The position numbers and the translations under genes are program-made. A stretch of DNA of 64,000 nucleotides from Cristatella mucedo (taxonomy: Eukaryota > Bryozoa > Phylactolaemata > Cristatellidae), in NCBI GenBank assembly GCA_009760855.2, contig WPIO01000024.1:4362501-4426500 (forward strand), read 5' to 3'. Under the pieces are notes generated by a model that made no database searches, was not told the DNA's origin, and saw only the letters and a list, made by a program, of their open reading frames with translations. Each line of letters starts with the position of its first letter. Position 1 is the stretch's first letter. Positions 46,771-59,065 of the stretch are shown one piece after another.

Positions 46771-48997
46771 TGTCTCTGTGAAATAAAAAACTGATCAGTT
46801 ATGAATTGATTAATTTATATTTTATCACAGCAATATCATAGTATTAGTAAGTAAGTTGAGCAATACGCGTTTTTTGAAAAACCTACCTGACTGATTCCAG
46901 TTCGTGCAGCAGCAGCTGAGAAACGACTCTTTTTTTCTATCCACAGTGTGAAACAGTTAATTCAGCTTTCGGAAGCGTTATAAATGTGATCGTAATGGTG
47001 CTGTTGTAGCACAAATACATTACCCCTTAATACGAAAATGTTCACATAAAGGCTAGCTAAATATCGATTTTTTTACCTTCATGCAAAAATAGCCATTCGG
47101 ACACCTTCATGCTTCATGCATGTGTGAAGTACCTCACAGCGCCTTGTATCACAGTTTGTAATAATTAAAAATTAACGAAAAACATGGAGTGACATATACT
47201 GTTGGGATAACGTTGCGGGCCGGGCCGCATAAAAGACCTCGGCCGGCCGGGTTGTGGTCTTCGGGCCACGTGTTGGACACCCCTGGTATACTAGCTCTGG
47301 ATGCTTCTGCCCCCCATCGGTTTTTATCGGTGCTTATACTGGTGCCTGGATTTTTTCAGCTCTTTCCAAAGGTTTCTGGCCCTGCAAACACACCATCAGA
47401 GTGATTGGTGGTGCCCAAGTTTACCACCTGGCTATTGGAAATCAGTTGCCAGGCATTTCTCAGCCGGCAGCTGCCTAGCTCTGGCACCAGGTGCCTGTAA
47501 TTTACGACCAGCCATGGCTAGCCTCTGGGGGTGAGTGGCATGCAGCAGCAGCCACTCTGGGTGCTACTGCCAGACAAGAGAGCCAGCAATTCTCCCACCA
47601 GCTGAAGTTAACTGCTGGCTGGGATGGAGAAGTTGGTTCTTGCCGGCCTGCTGGCTCTGTACCAGTACATCCAGTGGGCAAACATCATTCGGCCCTCAGC
47701 AGTATCACTGGCAGTCTTCAAACTTCACTGCCAAAAGGCAGACCAGACATGCAGCCTGGCCCAGGCTCTTAAAGCATGTTACCACCTTTCCACCAGGTAC
47801 TTGTCAGACCAATAGACCTCAGTCATCGATGACACCCTCAACTTTTGCACTCTGGACGATCGGGTGTCCTTAGTGCTCCTGGAGAATGTCAAAATGTGCA
47901 GTCAGATTGAAGCATCCTTACCATGACTGAGGGCAAACAGAGCTCTCTGGCACTCTTTATTAATGGTGAGGCATGGTGTGTGCAATGTGTGGGTAAGTGC
48001 CAACTGCAGCTCATAGGAGCATATTTATCAGAAGTGGCAAGTGCATTTCCCCTGGTTAGCTACCGAATGCATTACGAAAGCCACTACGGTTGCGATTGAT
48101 ATACAAAACTCTCATGTATAGCTCTCAGACAGTCGTTCAGGCTTTTTGATGTAACAGTCAGAGATACCGACATCAGCACAGTGAGCACAATATCTCTACT
48201 GTGAGCTAACTGCTGGACTCCTGGCCTCTTCACCCAGGACTGTGCAAAATCCACAGAGAGAGCAGCACTAATATGGTACTTGGGGCCTCCGGTGTGCCAG
48301 CCCAGGCTGCCCCTAGTAAATTGGATGAATTCCAACCACTTGCTCAGGTCCTAGCTGCCCCCTGACCGATGCTGCCAGTCCAGGTTATGCTAATCCTCCA
48401 AGTACTTGATGAGGCCAGGCAGGCCTTCCAGAGACCTGTCTTAATTTGGCACTTGACTGTGAGAGCTTGCCAGCGATGCCCTCAGTAATACCTCTGTACT
48501 GTCCTCTGGCTCTTCTCTTGGGGAAGGCATGGGCAGCATCGTCAGCTTACCCTATCCCCATCTTCCTCTGCTAGTCTACCCTCACTCACACGAGACTGGA
48601 AGCTGGTGTCTGCCTCTGACTCGACCCCTCTTTCCTCATTTCCTGAGCACTTAGCAAGTTTGGAATGATCTCACTTACCATGTCCTTCTTAGGCTCAGAT
48701 GTATTCATCCCGGCCTCTGAGGGTCATTCCTTTGATACTGCCCCACTCCAGGGACTGCCACCTCTGTTTCGGCCGTGGTAATGTCGGAGGCAAAGCCATC
48801 CTTTCCCCTGCATCTGCTGCCCTCAAACCAAGCCAAACTGCAATAGAAATGTAACCCAGGTGGAAACTTCTGCTGTTCAGCCTGCTTGGGATGCTGTGAT
48901 GTCTGCTACGACCAAATCTGGCAGGGCTAGGCAAGTCTGGGCCTTACCATGGCTGCTTCTGCCCTGCTGGGATGCCCCCTGGCACACACCACCTTAG

Positions 48998-49130
48998 TAT
49001 ATATAATTCATTTGTATAGCGCCCCAAGAGAACTTAATCTCTATTCAGATGCTTCACACAGGCCTCGGGGCTCGAGCCCACTACCTCGGTCGGGGCGAGC
49101 ACCTTAACCACTAGACCAAACCAGCTCGGC
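48998..49130 (-). mobile_element. SINE family A copy with LINE-derived tail
   Basis: On the minus strand the head reads 'gctggtttggtctagtggtt' (A box) and 'gggctcgagccccgaggcc' (B-box region). The tail is 'gaagcatctgaatagagatt...ttctcttggggcgct', homologous to the LINE 3' hairpin. Matches the copy at 23110-23254. Confidence 0.75.
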
Positions 49131-50173
49131 ATGCCCTCAGTCTCAGCACTGCTCCCCCCCTGTTTGGTTATCATGCCCACACTGCTTCACCATACTCGTT
49201 CTTCTTCCTTCACATTGACCTCAGACACAACTCCAAACTCTTCATCCGATGCACTGCCTGCCCCTTCGTCTGTTTATCCTTCTAACTTTGCACACACCTT
49301 CCTAACATGCACTGCACTACGTCTGTGGAAGAAGCTCCGTCTAAGCTGGCATTTAGCTTGAAGCTAGATGCACCTCTGAACTCCCTTCATCTGTGTAGAT
49401 AACCCCATCTCGGTTTGCTCCACCTGCTACTTCATCTAGGCCCCTCGCCCAGTCACTGCAGCGAAGACGCCCTCTGCCTCACACATACCTTCACCTTAGC
49501 ATATAGACAGTTGCCACCAGCTCCCTCCAAAGCTTCACGTTTGCCTCAAGACTTATGGAGCCATGGCTGCTGCTAGTACAGGACAGCTTGCTAGCCAACA
49601 ACTGGCATGGCTTCATCGCCTGGGTCCTCCTAGTAAGCCAGGACTGGCAGTCGTTCGCAGATGCATGGTCAATTATCATGAGTGTATTCACCTCCTCACC
49701 TTTTCAGAGCCTCTGCCTTCTCAACTGAACTGCTCCATATCCTGTGGTCAGTGGCCAAGGGACACAGCCTGTGCCAAACATCTACAGTGCCTATACATGT
49801 CCAAAATCTAGGCCATATGAGAGATATGGCTGCCTGCACCGACATAATGCCTTGGTACTCTGCAGCCTGCAGCTCTCAATGGGAGGCCTAACCAGAGGTC
49901 CAGTCTGTTTACAATGACCATCTGCAAAATACTGGTCCGGACTGTCTCTTCTCACCCTACTCAGGAGTCTAGTCTGATGTCTCGATAGGGGGTGAGGGAG
50001 GACGTCGCTGCCTGCTTTCAAGTACCCCACATATCTGCTATAGCAACTGCCCGGAATGTAGCTGCCTGTGCCTCATCAATCCTGATTCAACCACATTTTC
50101 TGCAACATGAATAACTGCCTACCTCATCTGGGACGTTCCTTCCTCATCAAAACTGCTCTCAGAATCCTTATGT

Positions 50174-50325
50174 TGAGCCATGATGACCCAGTAGGTAAGG
50201 TGGCTGCTTTTCACGACCTCGGTCACAAAGTTGTAGGTTTGAGTTATGTGGTGGGTCGATCCTGTACAGCCCCTTGAAGTAGTGACTGTCTCTTCTGCTG
50301 CTATACACAAATAGGCTGTGAAATC
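50174..50325 (+). mobile_element. SINE family B copy
   Basis: Starts 'gagccatgatgacccagtag' and ends 'gctatacacaaataggctg'. It aligns along its full length with the insert in cox2 (17273-17437). Confidence 0.8.
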
Positions 50326-51004
50326 AACTACTACAAATTACAATCCATGCGAAAAACTACCTAAACATGCTCGGTAACTTCTGCACCATCGTGCTCTTGC
50401 CATCACAATGTAAACTGCACTGGGGCTGCCTGACCAAGAGGGTGTGCAACTTCATGGGTGGCTGTGTGCTGCTGTCACCAGAACAAATTGGCTTTGTTCC
50501 AGGTGGTGAGGGCCTTAGAGCAGTCCTACCTTATGGAGAGCACCTTCGACATAGCCAGATATCTGCTGGGCACTGGCTTGGTGTAGTCTGCATTCCTGGA
50601 TCTTAAAATACTTTGGGCATCATACCTCATGTCTCCCTGCTCCACATGCATCGGCATATCAGAGTAGATTAGAGCTTCTGCTGGTTCGTTGAGCACCTCT
50701 ATGCCGGCTCATTCCTGGATCTTTGTGTGCTCGAGAGGCGCTGCTAGCGTTTCCTACGACTGCCTTCGTCCGGCAGGGCGATTCTCTATCCCCTATCCTC
50801 TTTGATGTGGCAATGGAATCGCTGTTCAGATTTTCTGATTTCCTGCATCTAACTTCCACCTTGGCAGAGCCTCCCAGTCAGTATTACCTTGACAGAGAAC
50901 ATCGCCTTCCTGTCAGGCATGCCATCTTGTCTGCAGGCCCTTGTGTCTACAACTGAACAAGCTGCCCTGATGCTAAGCATGCAGTTCCGGGTGGTAATGT
51001 GATG

Positions 51005-51105
51005 TATGGTCACATAATAATAATAATAATGCACTTTATAAAGCTCCCTCAGAGAACTCAATCTTTATCTAGCGGCTTCACATTAGCTGCAAAGGGAATA
51101 GGCAC
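51005..51105 (-). repeat. Solo LINE 3' tail, minus strand
   Basis: (ATA)n at 51016-51030, then 'atgcactttataaagctccc', the family hairpin and 'attagctgcaaaggg'. It is inserted in the R2-like relic. Confidence 0.75.
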
Positions 51106-52081
51106 TAGTGCCAATGCAATGCCAGTCCCAATCACCTTGCACTGCCAGTGGATCGCCAAGATGCCAGAAAACGAGTTCGAGCGAAGCCTAATTCGGAGCC
51201 CCACACTGTGTCGAGCAGCATTGGGCTGAAACAGAGCAGGCCTGCTCCTCCCTCACGAGGGAAAATAACCTTCCGCAGGCCAGCCTCATCAACTCTTGGC
51301 AAAAGCTTGACAACCTTTGAGCTTGTGTCGTGCCAACACTCGACTACCTCAGCAAGGTGCCACTACCTTTTACCTAAGGCTGATCTGCAGCCAGTCGAAA
51401 ATGCTCTGATTGAGCTATGTCGCATCGTGTGCAGTCTGCTGATCTTTGCATCAGCAAATTTCAGGTTGGTTCTTAGCTCTGAGAGCTGCCTTTGCTTTGT
51501 TTGTTTTGTAGCCAACGATTCAATCATACGTTGTGGGCAAGCTTGGTAGATGCTGTGCTTGCCCGACGTGAGTATGCAAGGTCACCCATCATGGCCTCGA
51601 CCGAGCATTTGCCAGCTTATATTTAATGCAGTCGTCTGGGGATGAGCATTCTCAGTACCAGAGCCCAGAAGCATTAGGCATGGCAACAATGCCAGCCAGA
51701 TCCCACTACAGTCAGACATGATTAATTGCCTAAGTGGCTCTCCTGCCACCTCTTGCTAGCAGGCTTTGAAGTGCAGGCTGTGTCCTCTGGAGGCATCTAC
51801 CACTGGCTGGTACTGCCAATGGCTATCAGAAAGCTGTCGGAGTAAACCAGGCTAGTGATAATCCTGGCTTAGGCAGCCTACCCTTCACAGGGCAGGGTCA
51901 GCCCATGCATTATCACTGTCAGATTGGCCTTCCACTCACTTCCAGACCTTGGGTCTTGCCCTGCCGTTCCAGGCATGGAAATTCCTTCACAGAGTGAGCC
52001 TGAACATGCTGTGACTGGCAACTATTAGGAGTCAGCCACTATATGCAGCACACAGGCAGAGACTAATCTGCCACATGCCGA

Positions 52082-52125
52082 GCCACTGCAGGCCACTGCA
52101 GGCCACTGCAGGCCAATGCAGTGCA
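52082..52125 (+). repeat. Short tandem repeat, 10-bp unit
   Basis: 'ccactgcagg' repeated about four times with a terminal variant 'ccaatgcagt'. Confidence 0.85.
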
Positions 52126-52656
52126 TGCAGTAATGGCCTGCAACAAATTGGCTCTGGGCTACCTAATCTGAGCTCTTTAGGACACTGCACTCACTTGCTT
52201 GTCGGCAGGCTGTACTCTCCAGCTTGCTAGGGCTATGGTTCTCTAGCCAGAGCTGGTGATGGGCAATGGCACCGATGATGTTGGCTATAATTGATGTGAC
52301 GTTGCTGTTTAACTACAGTGTTGACGGCAGTCAGGAGCTAGAACTGTAAGTATGCAGCCATCGTCAGGTGGCTACAGGTCGGCAGTAGTGAGAACCTTAG
52401 TGGTCCTCGGCAGCTGGTGGCTGAACAATGAAGAATTCAGTCCTGACCTCAGCATCCAAAGGACAAAGAGATATATAGTAAGACAGCTCTGCTTCTTTGA
52501 TGCCATTACTGGCTCCCTGTTGTCCCTGTTGCTGTACCAGGTGGCTCAGGCAGCACCAGTTACCTGGGATTGCATAGCACCAGTGTGTTATTTATATACG
52601 AAAGCTGTACACTTCAATAAATCCTTTCATTTTCGTGTGAGTGTGTGTGGGTGAGT

Positions 52657-52659
<3 letters not shown>

Positions 52660-52721
<62 letters not shown>

Positions 52722-52880
52722 TGTGAGTGTGTCGTGTTTTAGTGCATGTGCGCATGTGCGCATGTGTGTGCATGTGTGTGTGTGGGTGTGTGAGTGTGCA
52801 TGTGTATGTGTGTGTGTGTATATTTGTGTGTCTGTGTGTGTGTGCAGGCACATGTGATGTGTGTGTCGCTGTGTACGTGC
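52660..52880. repeat. (GA)n followed by (GT)n microsatellite
   Basis: GA tract at about 52661-52720, then GT/GC-rich degenerate repeat to about 52880. Confidence 0.95.
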
Positions 52881-52934
52881 TAAACTACAAGCTATGGCCA
52901 AACGAAGTGTGAGTATAAATTTGAAAAGTTGATG

Positions 52935-53270
52935 CTAAAAATAAGCTCTGCTAGCATATCTCCTGTTTATTCATCACGAATAGTTAATGTGGCCCTTTCC
53001 AAAGTGTCCTGCCATTGCACGATCACATTATTTAAGCAGCCATGTATGCCTTATTTCAGCTTCAGCTACATAACATTACTGAAATTCAGGCTTGCTCAGA
53101 CAGAGATATTGCATCAAAACTGCTGTGCTGTGACACCCAGTCTCGACTTTTGTAAGTAATTGCTTCTCGGTCTGCCAGCATGTGCAAATTGTCACTCACA
53201 GCTGGTGCACAGCTCTGCAACTAGGCTGATCTGCTATGAGAGTCACAGTTGCTACGTCGAACCACTTCTA
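52935..53270 (+). mobile_element. CR1/L2-type LINE fragment, plus strand
   Basis: Remnants SASISPVYSSRIVNVALS and, near 53175, LPAC-NCHSQLVHSSATRLIC-E match the ORF2 C-terminal module of the copy at 39000-40065. Strongly decayed. Confidence 0.6.
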
Positions 53271-55024
53271 GCTGTCCTGGGCTTTCTTCTCCTAGCTTCA
53301 CGTCTTTGCACAAGGCAAGCGTTGTGAATCAATCCAAACTTGGAACATGCCAACGATAACTCACGGCAATACATATTTTGGCACATGGAGCTAGAAACAC
53401 ACCATAATAATAAAAGCATGACAATAGCATGTATTATATGCTCACTACACCAAGATGACTTCCTGCTGACTCTCTAACAGGCTCACAGCAGAAGTTTGAG
53501 TCACCGGCCGGCCGACTGTTGCTCCAAGAACCAGCAAATGAGGTAAGGCAGAATCCCGTATGTATTAGCCATGTCATAAGTCACAATTATCCCTATTGTA
53601 CATAATCACACCTAATGCTGCTCATGAGCCTCGGCTAACCGTGATATTCCATAAGCATCCAATGTCAGTGGCAAAGCTCATAGTTAACAATCGAGGCTCG
53701 GCTGACAAGCTCAAAGTTCATAATCGGCGCCAATTTGCTCAAAACAAAGCAGCATGCTAACTTAAGTCATTAATCACTCAATTATAGCCTTCCTCTTAGC
53801 TTCAAAACTTTAGAGCCCAAGAGATGCATTTGTTCTCCAATGGACTCTCTCATCATGAAGATCCTCAATGCCTACAATAATGAGTTCGTGAATGCTTGTT
53901 TATTTTAATAATGTCTTTGCTTTTTCTGCAAACCGATGCATTTGCCCTGGAAAATTCACATTAGCTAATAAGTGTGGGTATGTTATTCTTTCATAATTAA
54001 ATAATAGCTAATGGTGAAGAGAAATTCAGCATGAAGTATCCGGGGCATAAACCTCAAATTATAAAATGCAATTGACCCCACCAATTCTTCCTGGTGGTCG
54101 TTGTTACTTTCTAAACTATACATAGCTGCTGCTCTAGTTTATAACTGTTATAATTCAGACTAATGTAACAATCCAAGTACAGTGGTAATCTGATACACAT
54201 AGTAGCACATGCTTCATTGTGTAATACCCTCACCAATCTGTAGATGAATTTGGTGAGACTAAAATGTTTACTATGCATAAATCAATCAACTTTGAGCTAT
54301 GGCAGCACTTTTAGCTAATTGAAAATGTGGCTGAAAATCTCTGATTTAATAATATATTTGCACCAATATCAATCAAATATTGAATAGGTTAAAGGATTTT
54401 TTCGATGAGCTTGAAAATCAAAATTACATTAGCCGAGTAAATAGAGAAAAACTGAGCTGGCGTACATTAAGCCTTCCACTCCATCTGACGATCCAAAAAT
54501 TTCTAAAGTCAGATCGATTAACCTTAAAACTATTATGTTGCCTTTTAAGAGAAAGCTGTGAACTCTAATTGGTCGTGACCAAAGGCTTCTTATTAAACAG
54601 TACTTTAAAATGGTCAAAAAACCGATCCAGAAATGTAGATACAAATATCTTACTCGGATAGTAGATTCAGAGAATCTAATTTTTAGGAGCCTATTCCTAT
54701 TAATAGGTCTATGCCAAGCTATTTCGAGGAATTTTCGTTACGAGTAATGGTACAGCAAAGAATTGTATTGCCTAACTGTAAGTTGTTTCCTAGGCTATGT
54801 CCGGTATCAAGTTTCAGGTGACACACATTGACAGTGAAGTATCGCAAATGCTATAGGACTTTACAAATAGGTTATAAATATATAAACAAATCAAATAACA
54901 AACCTAAATTTAAATATTAGCCATAAGAATAATCTGAACCTGTATATTTCCGAAGTCATCTGCAAGAAACTAAGGTGGCATGCTCAAAAATGACTCTTGG
55001 TGAGGACTAACTTGTAGTTGGCAT
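53271..55024. other. Unassigned stretch
   Basis: AT-rich, with short frames only (54380-54568 plus, 54644-54429 minus) that share no recognised motif and overlap on opposite strands. No RNA gene seen. Confidence 0.4.
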
Positions 55025-55120
55025 TAATAATAATAGTAATAATAATCATAATATTTCACTTGATAAAGCGCCCTCAGAGAACTTAATCTCTCTCTAGGTG
55101 CTTTACATTTGCTGTAAAGT
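55025..55120 (-). repeat. LINE 3' tail with hairpin, minus strand
   Basis: (ATA)n at 55024-55046, then 'cacttgataaagcgccctca', 'gaacttaatctctctctagg' and 'tgctttacatttgctgtaaag'. Confidence 0.8.
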
Positions 55121-55740
55121 GAATTGGCTGCAGAATGCAGTTACTCTACCTAAAAAATGCTCGCATGAGACAGAGCTATCAGCCGCCATACACTGGATGA
55201 CCACGTCGAGGGGACCAAGTGATTTAGGCCACAGGCACCGGTAGCCGACTGCCTTCCATTTCCATACTAGGTTTCTTTTAGGAGGGTTCCCTGTCATCCC
55301 CTCTACCGACTGGGCCCTCCATGCTTTGCCTTGATGTGTGGTCGGAATTAATAAGGGGTGGGCTGCAGAAGTCACACAGCCAGGAGGCTGACGTGTGCCC
55401 TTCCGGCAAAGGTCTGCAGTCATGACGAATTGCAAGTACGACTCGGAGTAGCAGCTTGTGCGCAGGCAGTACAGTCGCACTGACCCTCATGCAATGGCCT
55501 CTTGCTGTAATAAGCCCAGGTTGTCAGCCTTTAGCTGGCAGTTGAGTGAAAAGTGGCTAGAAGTATATCGCAGCTGACAGTATGTGGCTTCACAGATAGA
55601 AATCCTCTTCGTTAAAGTTGTTTCTGCTTTGCCGTCAACCGGGAGTAATCTCATCAGCTCAGCACGTTCTTTACGTGATAAGTCCTCGATTAATAAGCAT
55701 GCGACCGACAATGCCTCTGGTGTATTCTTCCACACTCAAA
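55121..55740 (-). other. GC-richer block with minus-strand frames upstream of a LINE tail
   Basis: Two consecutive minus-strand frames, 55735-55487 (83 codons, with DLSRKERAELMRLLPVDG) and 55480-55103. The first has balanced, coding-like composition with many charged residues. The block ends at a LINE-type tail, so it may be the 3' part of another retroelement rather than a host gene. Not recognised. Confidence 0.3.
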
Positions 55741-55986
55741 ACCTTTGGTAATTTATATTTTTCTTGTTGACAGAATTATTAAAGCACGGAGGCATGTTGA
55801 TACCCAGTAAACCACCAGGCAAACAATTTCTTCCAAGCTAAAAGAACTGGAGTGGAAAGTGACCCTAAATACATCAAGTTTGAACATCTATGGGATCCAT
55901 GGGGCAAGAGACACTAGGAGCTAGCATCTTCAATAGTTAAGCAGCAGCATCTTTTCTTCTTCTGCCGAAAGCGATAATAGCATACT

Positions 55987-56141
55987 TAACAGCCTCTTTT
56001 GCATATTGACAGAAGAGCCTTAATGGCTATCACCACCACTTGCAGCTGCGATAAATGATTGCACACCACAGGATTCAAAACTACGACCTAGCGAGGTCGT
56101 GAAAAGCAACCGCCTTACCTAGTGAGATATCACGGCTCACC
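55987..56141 (-). mobile_element. SINE family B copy
   Basis: The reverse complement begins 'gagccgtgatatctcactag', includes 'gtaaggcggttgcttttcac' and ends 'atgcaaaagaggctgttaa'. Full-length match to the cox2 insert. Confidence 0.82.
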
Positions 56142-57655
56142 GGTGATACATCCTTTCCAGCCGTCTTGAGCAGCTGCTGCCAAGCAACTCACTTTCTCGA
56201 CATTTAGCTTGACTTAGCTAGGTTTCTTACTTTCTCTCTGTTTCGCAAGATATCTGACTTAAACTGGCTACTTACGGGCCAAAAACCAAAGCTGCCTAGG
56301 CTTTATGTAGACTAAAGAAAAGTCTCCAGCTTGAAACCCACTTGATCCAGGTGAATTAGCAAAGTCAAAGACGATTACATGACTATACGATTATAATTGG
56401 CAATTAAGCTCTACTATCGCATTATCGATCCCCTGAATTTGTGTTGCTTCCTCTTTAGCCGATTGCTATAGGCTAGGCTCAATGTTTAGAGAGGGAAAGG
56501 GTCGCCGGATTTCACCTAACAGCAGCATTTTCATTAATTATCGATCATGCATATCTTATGTCATCTGTAAATTAAAGTAAAGTGCCTTAAAAGAGATTCA
56601 CTTCTCTTAGGGCCCTGGATACATTTAGGATTATTATCTTTTTGTTTTATCTCGCAGCTTACTTGCAGCACGGATTGTTGATATTCCACTTACATTACTT
56701 GAAATTATCCAATATTAAACATCTTGGTGAGAAAGATTACTAGCAGAGAGTAAGTGCAGACTTAATTGGAATGTGGTATGCTTAAAGATAATTAGACCGG
56801 TATATTCTCTGGTATCCATGAGCTACTTTGATGTCGTACGGCAAAGTATTAAGAGACTCTATGATTGAATCATTATTGGATTAAACTATATATCCACGCA
56901 ATATTCGGAAGAACTCTAGAAGGCCTGGCACTAATATCACTCAGCCTAGTTTCTTCATTCATCGTTGATTGACTAACTCAAATTCTATAACTTTGGTTTT
57001 TATTTGACATCAGCTGTATGTCATTAGATACTTGTAGTTGTTACATAACATAAAGCATTACACCATTTGGCACTGACTATCACTGGCTCTCCATCACGCA
57101 GTTTGACAGACAATCTTGTTCGCGATAATCTGGTCGCCTGCTGTCATAATTGTTTCTGTCAGACGTTTTTAAGCGAATATTTTCGTAGCCATTGACAGTC
57201 GCCACTCTTAACCACATTTGAATGTAATTGCTAATGCAGCATTGAATTCGTTTATTTGTGAAGTGCAATTTTAAACTAGTTTACCAATAGATTCACCTAA
57301 CGTATGACCTATAAACCTCCAAAGTTTTACGATTGCTGTAAAATAAATGTCATTCAGTGGATTGAGGAAAGGAAGAGCACCCCCAATGATCTTTCAGAGA
57401 CCCCACTAAGAAAGTGTTTCAAGTCATAGTTTGATTTAAAAAAGTAGGATTTATGATAAAGAAACATTAAGTCAGCATACATTCGTCGATTTCTGCTACT
57501 AGTTGTATCTTTTTGGATGAAAGACTATTATCCTCTCACTTAGGGTTTGAAAAAATACCTCGTATGAAACAGCTTGCACAGTAGAAGCATATAAAGCAAC
57601 GATCATTGTATCTAAGCTAGAAATCCAAAATAGCCACCACGATATATCCATACCA
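56142..57655. other. Unassigned AT-rich stretch
   Basis: No coding or RNA signal recognised. A weak LINE-tail-like motif ('aaagtgccttaaaagagatt' then 'cttctcttagggccctgg') at 56578-56625 on the plus strand may be a very old copy. Confidence 0.4.
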
Positions 57656-57656
57656 A

Positions 57657-57659
57657 AAC

Positions 57660-57733
<74 letters not shown>

Positions 57734-57850
57734 CTGCTTGCGTGCGTGCGCGCGTGTGTGTGTGTGTGTGTGTGTATGTGTTGGTCTCTAATGAATGCAC
57801 AATATATGTATATATATTTATTTATTTATTCGTTTATTTATAACTAACTG
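57657..57850. repeat. (AT)n/(GT)n compound microsatellite
   Basis: AT tract (57659-57702), GT tract with GC variants (57703-57776), then AT/TTTA repeats to about 57840. Confidence 0.92.
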
Positions 57851-58371
57851 TTGAATTGTCTATTATTCCTCTCTATTTGACAAAACTCAGCAACCAACAT
57901 TCATACTATGAAAACCACAGCCGTGATTAGTTTTTTTCAAACAATTTTTAATGCTACTTTAATTACCTAAATTTTTTTTATTTACTTAGTCACTCAGTTC
58001 TGGCGAAGTGCATAATGAACGAGGTATAATTTTGCATGCCCATAATCGTTTTCTGTCACTCCTAAGATTTCTTCAACGTAAATTGCGAGTGAGAGAGGGT
58101 TAATGCCTAGCTTAGAATTTACTGGAACAACATTTAGATTTGAATTCATTTCGTGCTTTAATTAAAGACATTTCATTAGTCTTCAATTTAGCGTTTTTAT
58201 TTATTTAAACAGCTGTTCAAATAAGGAAACAATTTGTATGATATAATTTACATGTGCTGCAGCTCTATGCATGGTTCCTGCAAACAAATCATTCACCTTC
58301 ATTCAATTCACATTTCACAATCATCACCTTGATTCAATTCTCTTGCTTTGAAATACAAAAGATAATCATAG

Positions 58372-58535
58372 ACTGCACGAATGACCTTAAATGTGCTTCG
58401 ACAACTGCTCACGTTAAGAGACGTCGGGCTGCGACTAATCACTGCACACTGGAAAGGTGCTTGGTTGGAGACGAACACATCTTTCAGGCTCTAGTCCAGG
58501 AACAGATACGGTTGGCTAAGTCAGTTGCTGGCTAG
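58372..58535 (+). CDS. Possible terminal exon with cysteine-containing product
   Basis: After an acceptor-like 'agataatcatag' a frame reads CTNDLKCASTTAHVKRRRAA, then NHCTLERCLVGDEHIFQALV, ending KSVAG and TAG (58533-58535). It is charged, not repeat-like, and GC-richer than the flanks. The motif is not recognised and the exon may be spurious. Confidence 0.3.
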
Positions 58536-58908
58536 ATTACTCAGGCAGAACTTATGTCAAATTTTGGGTGACAAATGATGGTATCAGAGGCATTCCATGC
58601 TACTTTCAAAGTATGGCACTGTGGTAATGGCTATTTATAACTTTACCAGTTGCCAATTTAGGGGATATTTGCACATTGTAGTGAAAACACCGATGGCATG
58701 CATCGGCAAATTTAACGTTCAATGAAAAGGAGGCGGTATTTTAGCTTGGGAGCCAAGGCATATATAACACGGTTACTGATGTTTATAGGAACTTTCGTCT
58801 GGTTAGGAGATGCTTGCAGTCCGACTGCTGATCACCCTCGTGGCAGCTTACCTGTGCATAGCCGACGGCCGACAGGCGGATCCTAAGGGCAAGTAGTATG
58901 TACGTTAC

Positions 58909-59065
58909 CTGTAATTTTATTTCATTGCATTTTTCCTCAAAGTTTTCGATGATTCGGTCATTGTTGATCACGACAGCCAGGAAATAATTGTTTTTGGCTT
59001 GACTACACTTTGAATTGGGCTCGCATACAATCAGAGCCTGCCACATTTCTACCAGGGCTCTCATA
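58909..59065 (-). CDS. Possible minus-strand exon
   Basis: Acceptor 'gtccctatag' and donor GTAACG bound a frame of 52 codons with balanced composition: MRALVEMWQALIVCEPNSKC, then AVVINNDRIIENFEEKCNEI, ending KLQ at a phase-0 donor. A tiny downstream segment with good splice signals (58852-58882, 31 nt) could follow. The second GTAAGC donor and the acidic/basic pattern argue for a genuine exon. No family recognised. Confidence 0.35.

Larger units (their letters stand above)
44578..47293 (-). mobile_element. hAT DNA transposon (2.7 kb) with perfect 8-bp TSD
   Basis: The element, 44586-47285, starts 'caggggtgtccaac' and ends with the inverted copy 'gttggacacccctg'. It is flanked by the 8-bp direct repeat GTATACTA (44578-44585 and 47286-47293), the hAT hallmark. 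The interior encodes a broken hAT transposase on the minus strand. Subterminal regions contain reiterated 'ggccgg/gggcc' motifs at the right end (47218-47270) and 'ggggccac' at the left (44610-44655). Confidence 0.9.
44400..52345 (+). mobile_element. Relic of R2-clade-like non-LTR retrotransposon, interrupted by other elements
   Basis: A GC-richer block whose plus strand shows dispersed RT signatures in different frames. LLSPEQIGFVPGGEG lies at 50474-50520, then a TGLV-SAFLDLK segment, IIPHVSLLHMHRHI near 50615, and VRQGDSLSPILFDVAMESLF at 50774-50833. A LVSTTEQAALML remnant at about 50941 sits where 'ADD...' motifs are followed by 'LVA-T-E-A'. A downstream module, NSWQKLDNL...PTLDYL...ADLQPVENALIELCR (about 51290-51430), resembles the post-RT region of R2-type proteins ('W-R-D-LK-F--PSL'). 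A hAT element (44586-47285), SINEs (48998-49130, 50174-50325) and a LINE tail (51010-51100) are nested within. It is heavily frameshifted. Clade assignment is by motif memory only. Confidence 0.5.
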
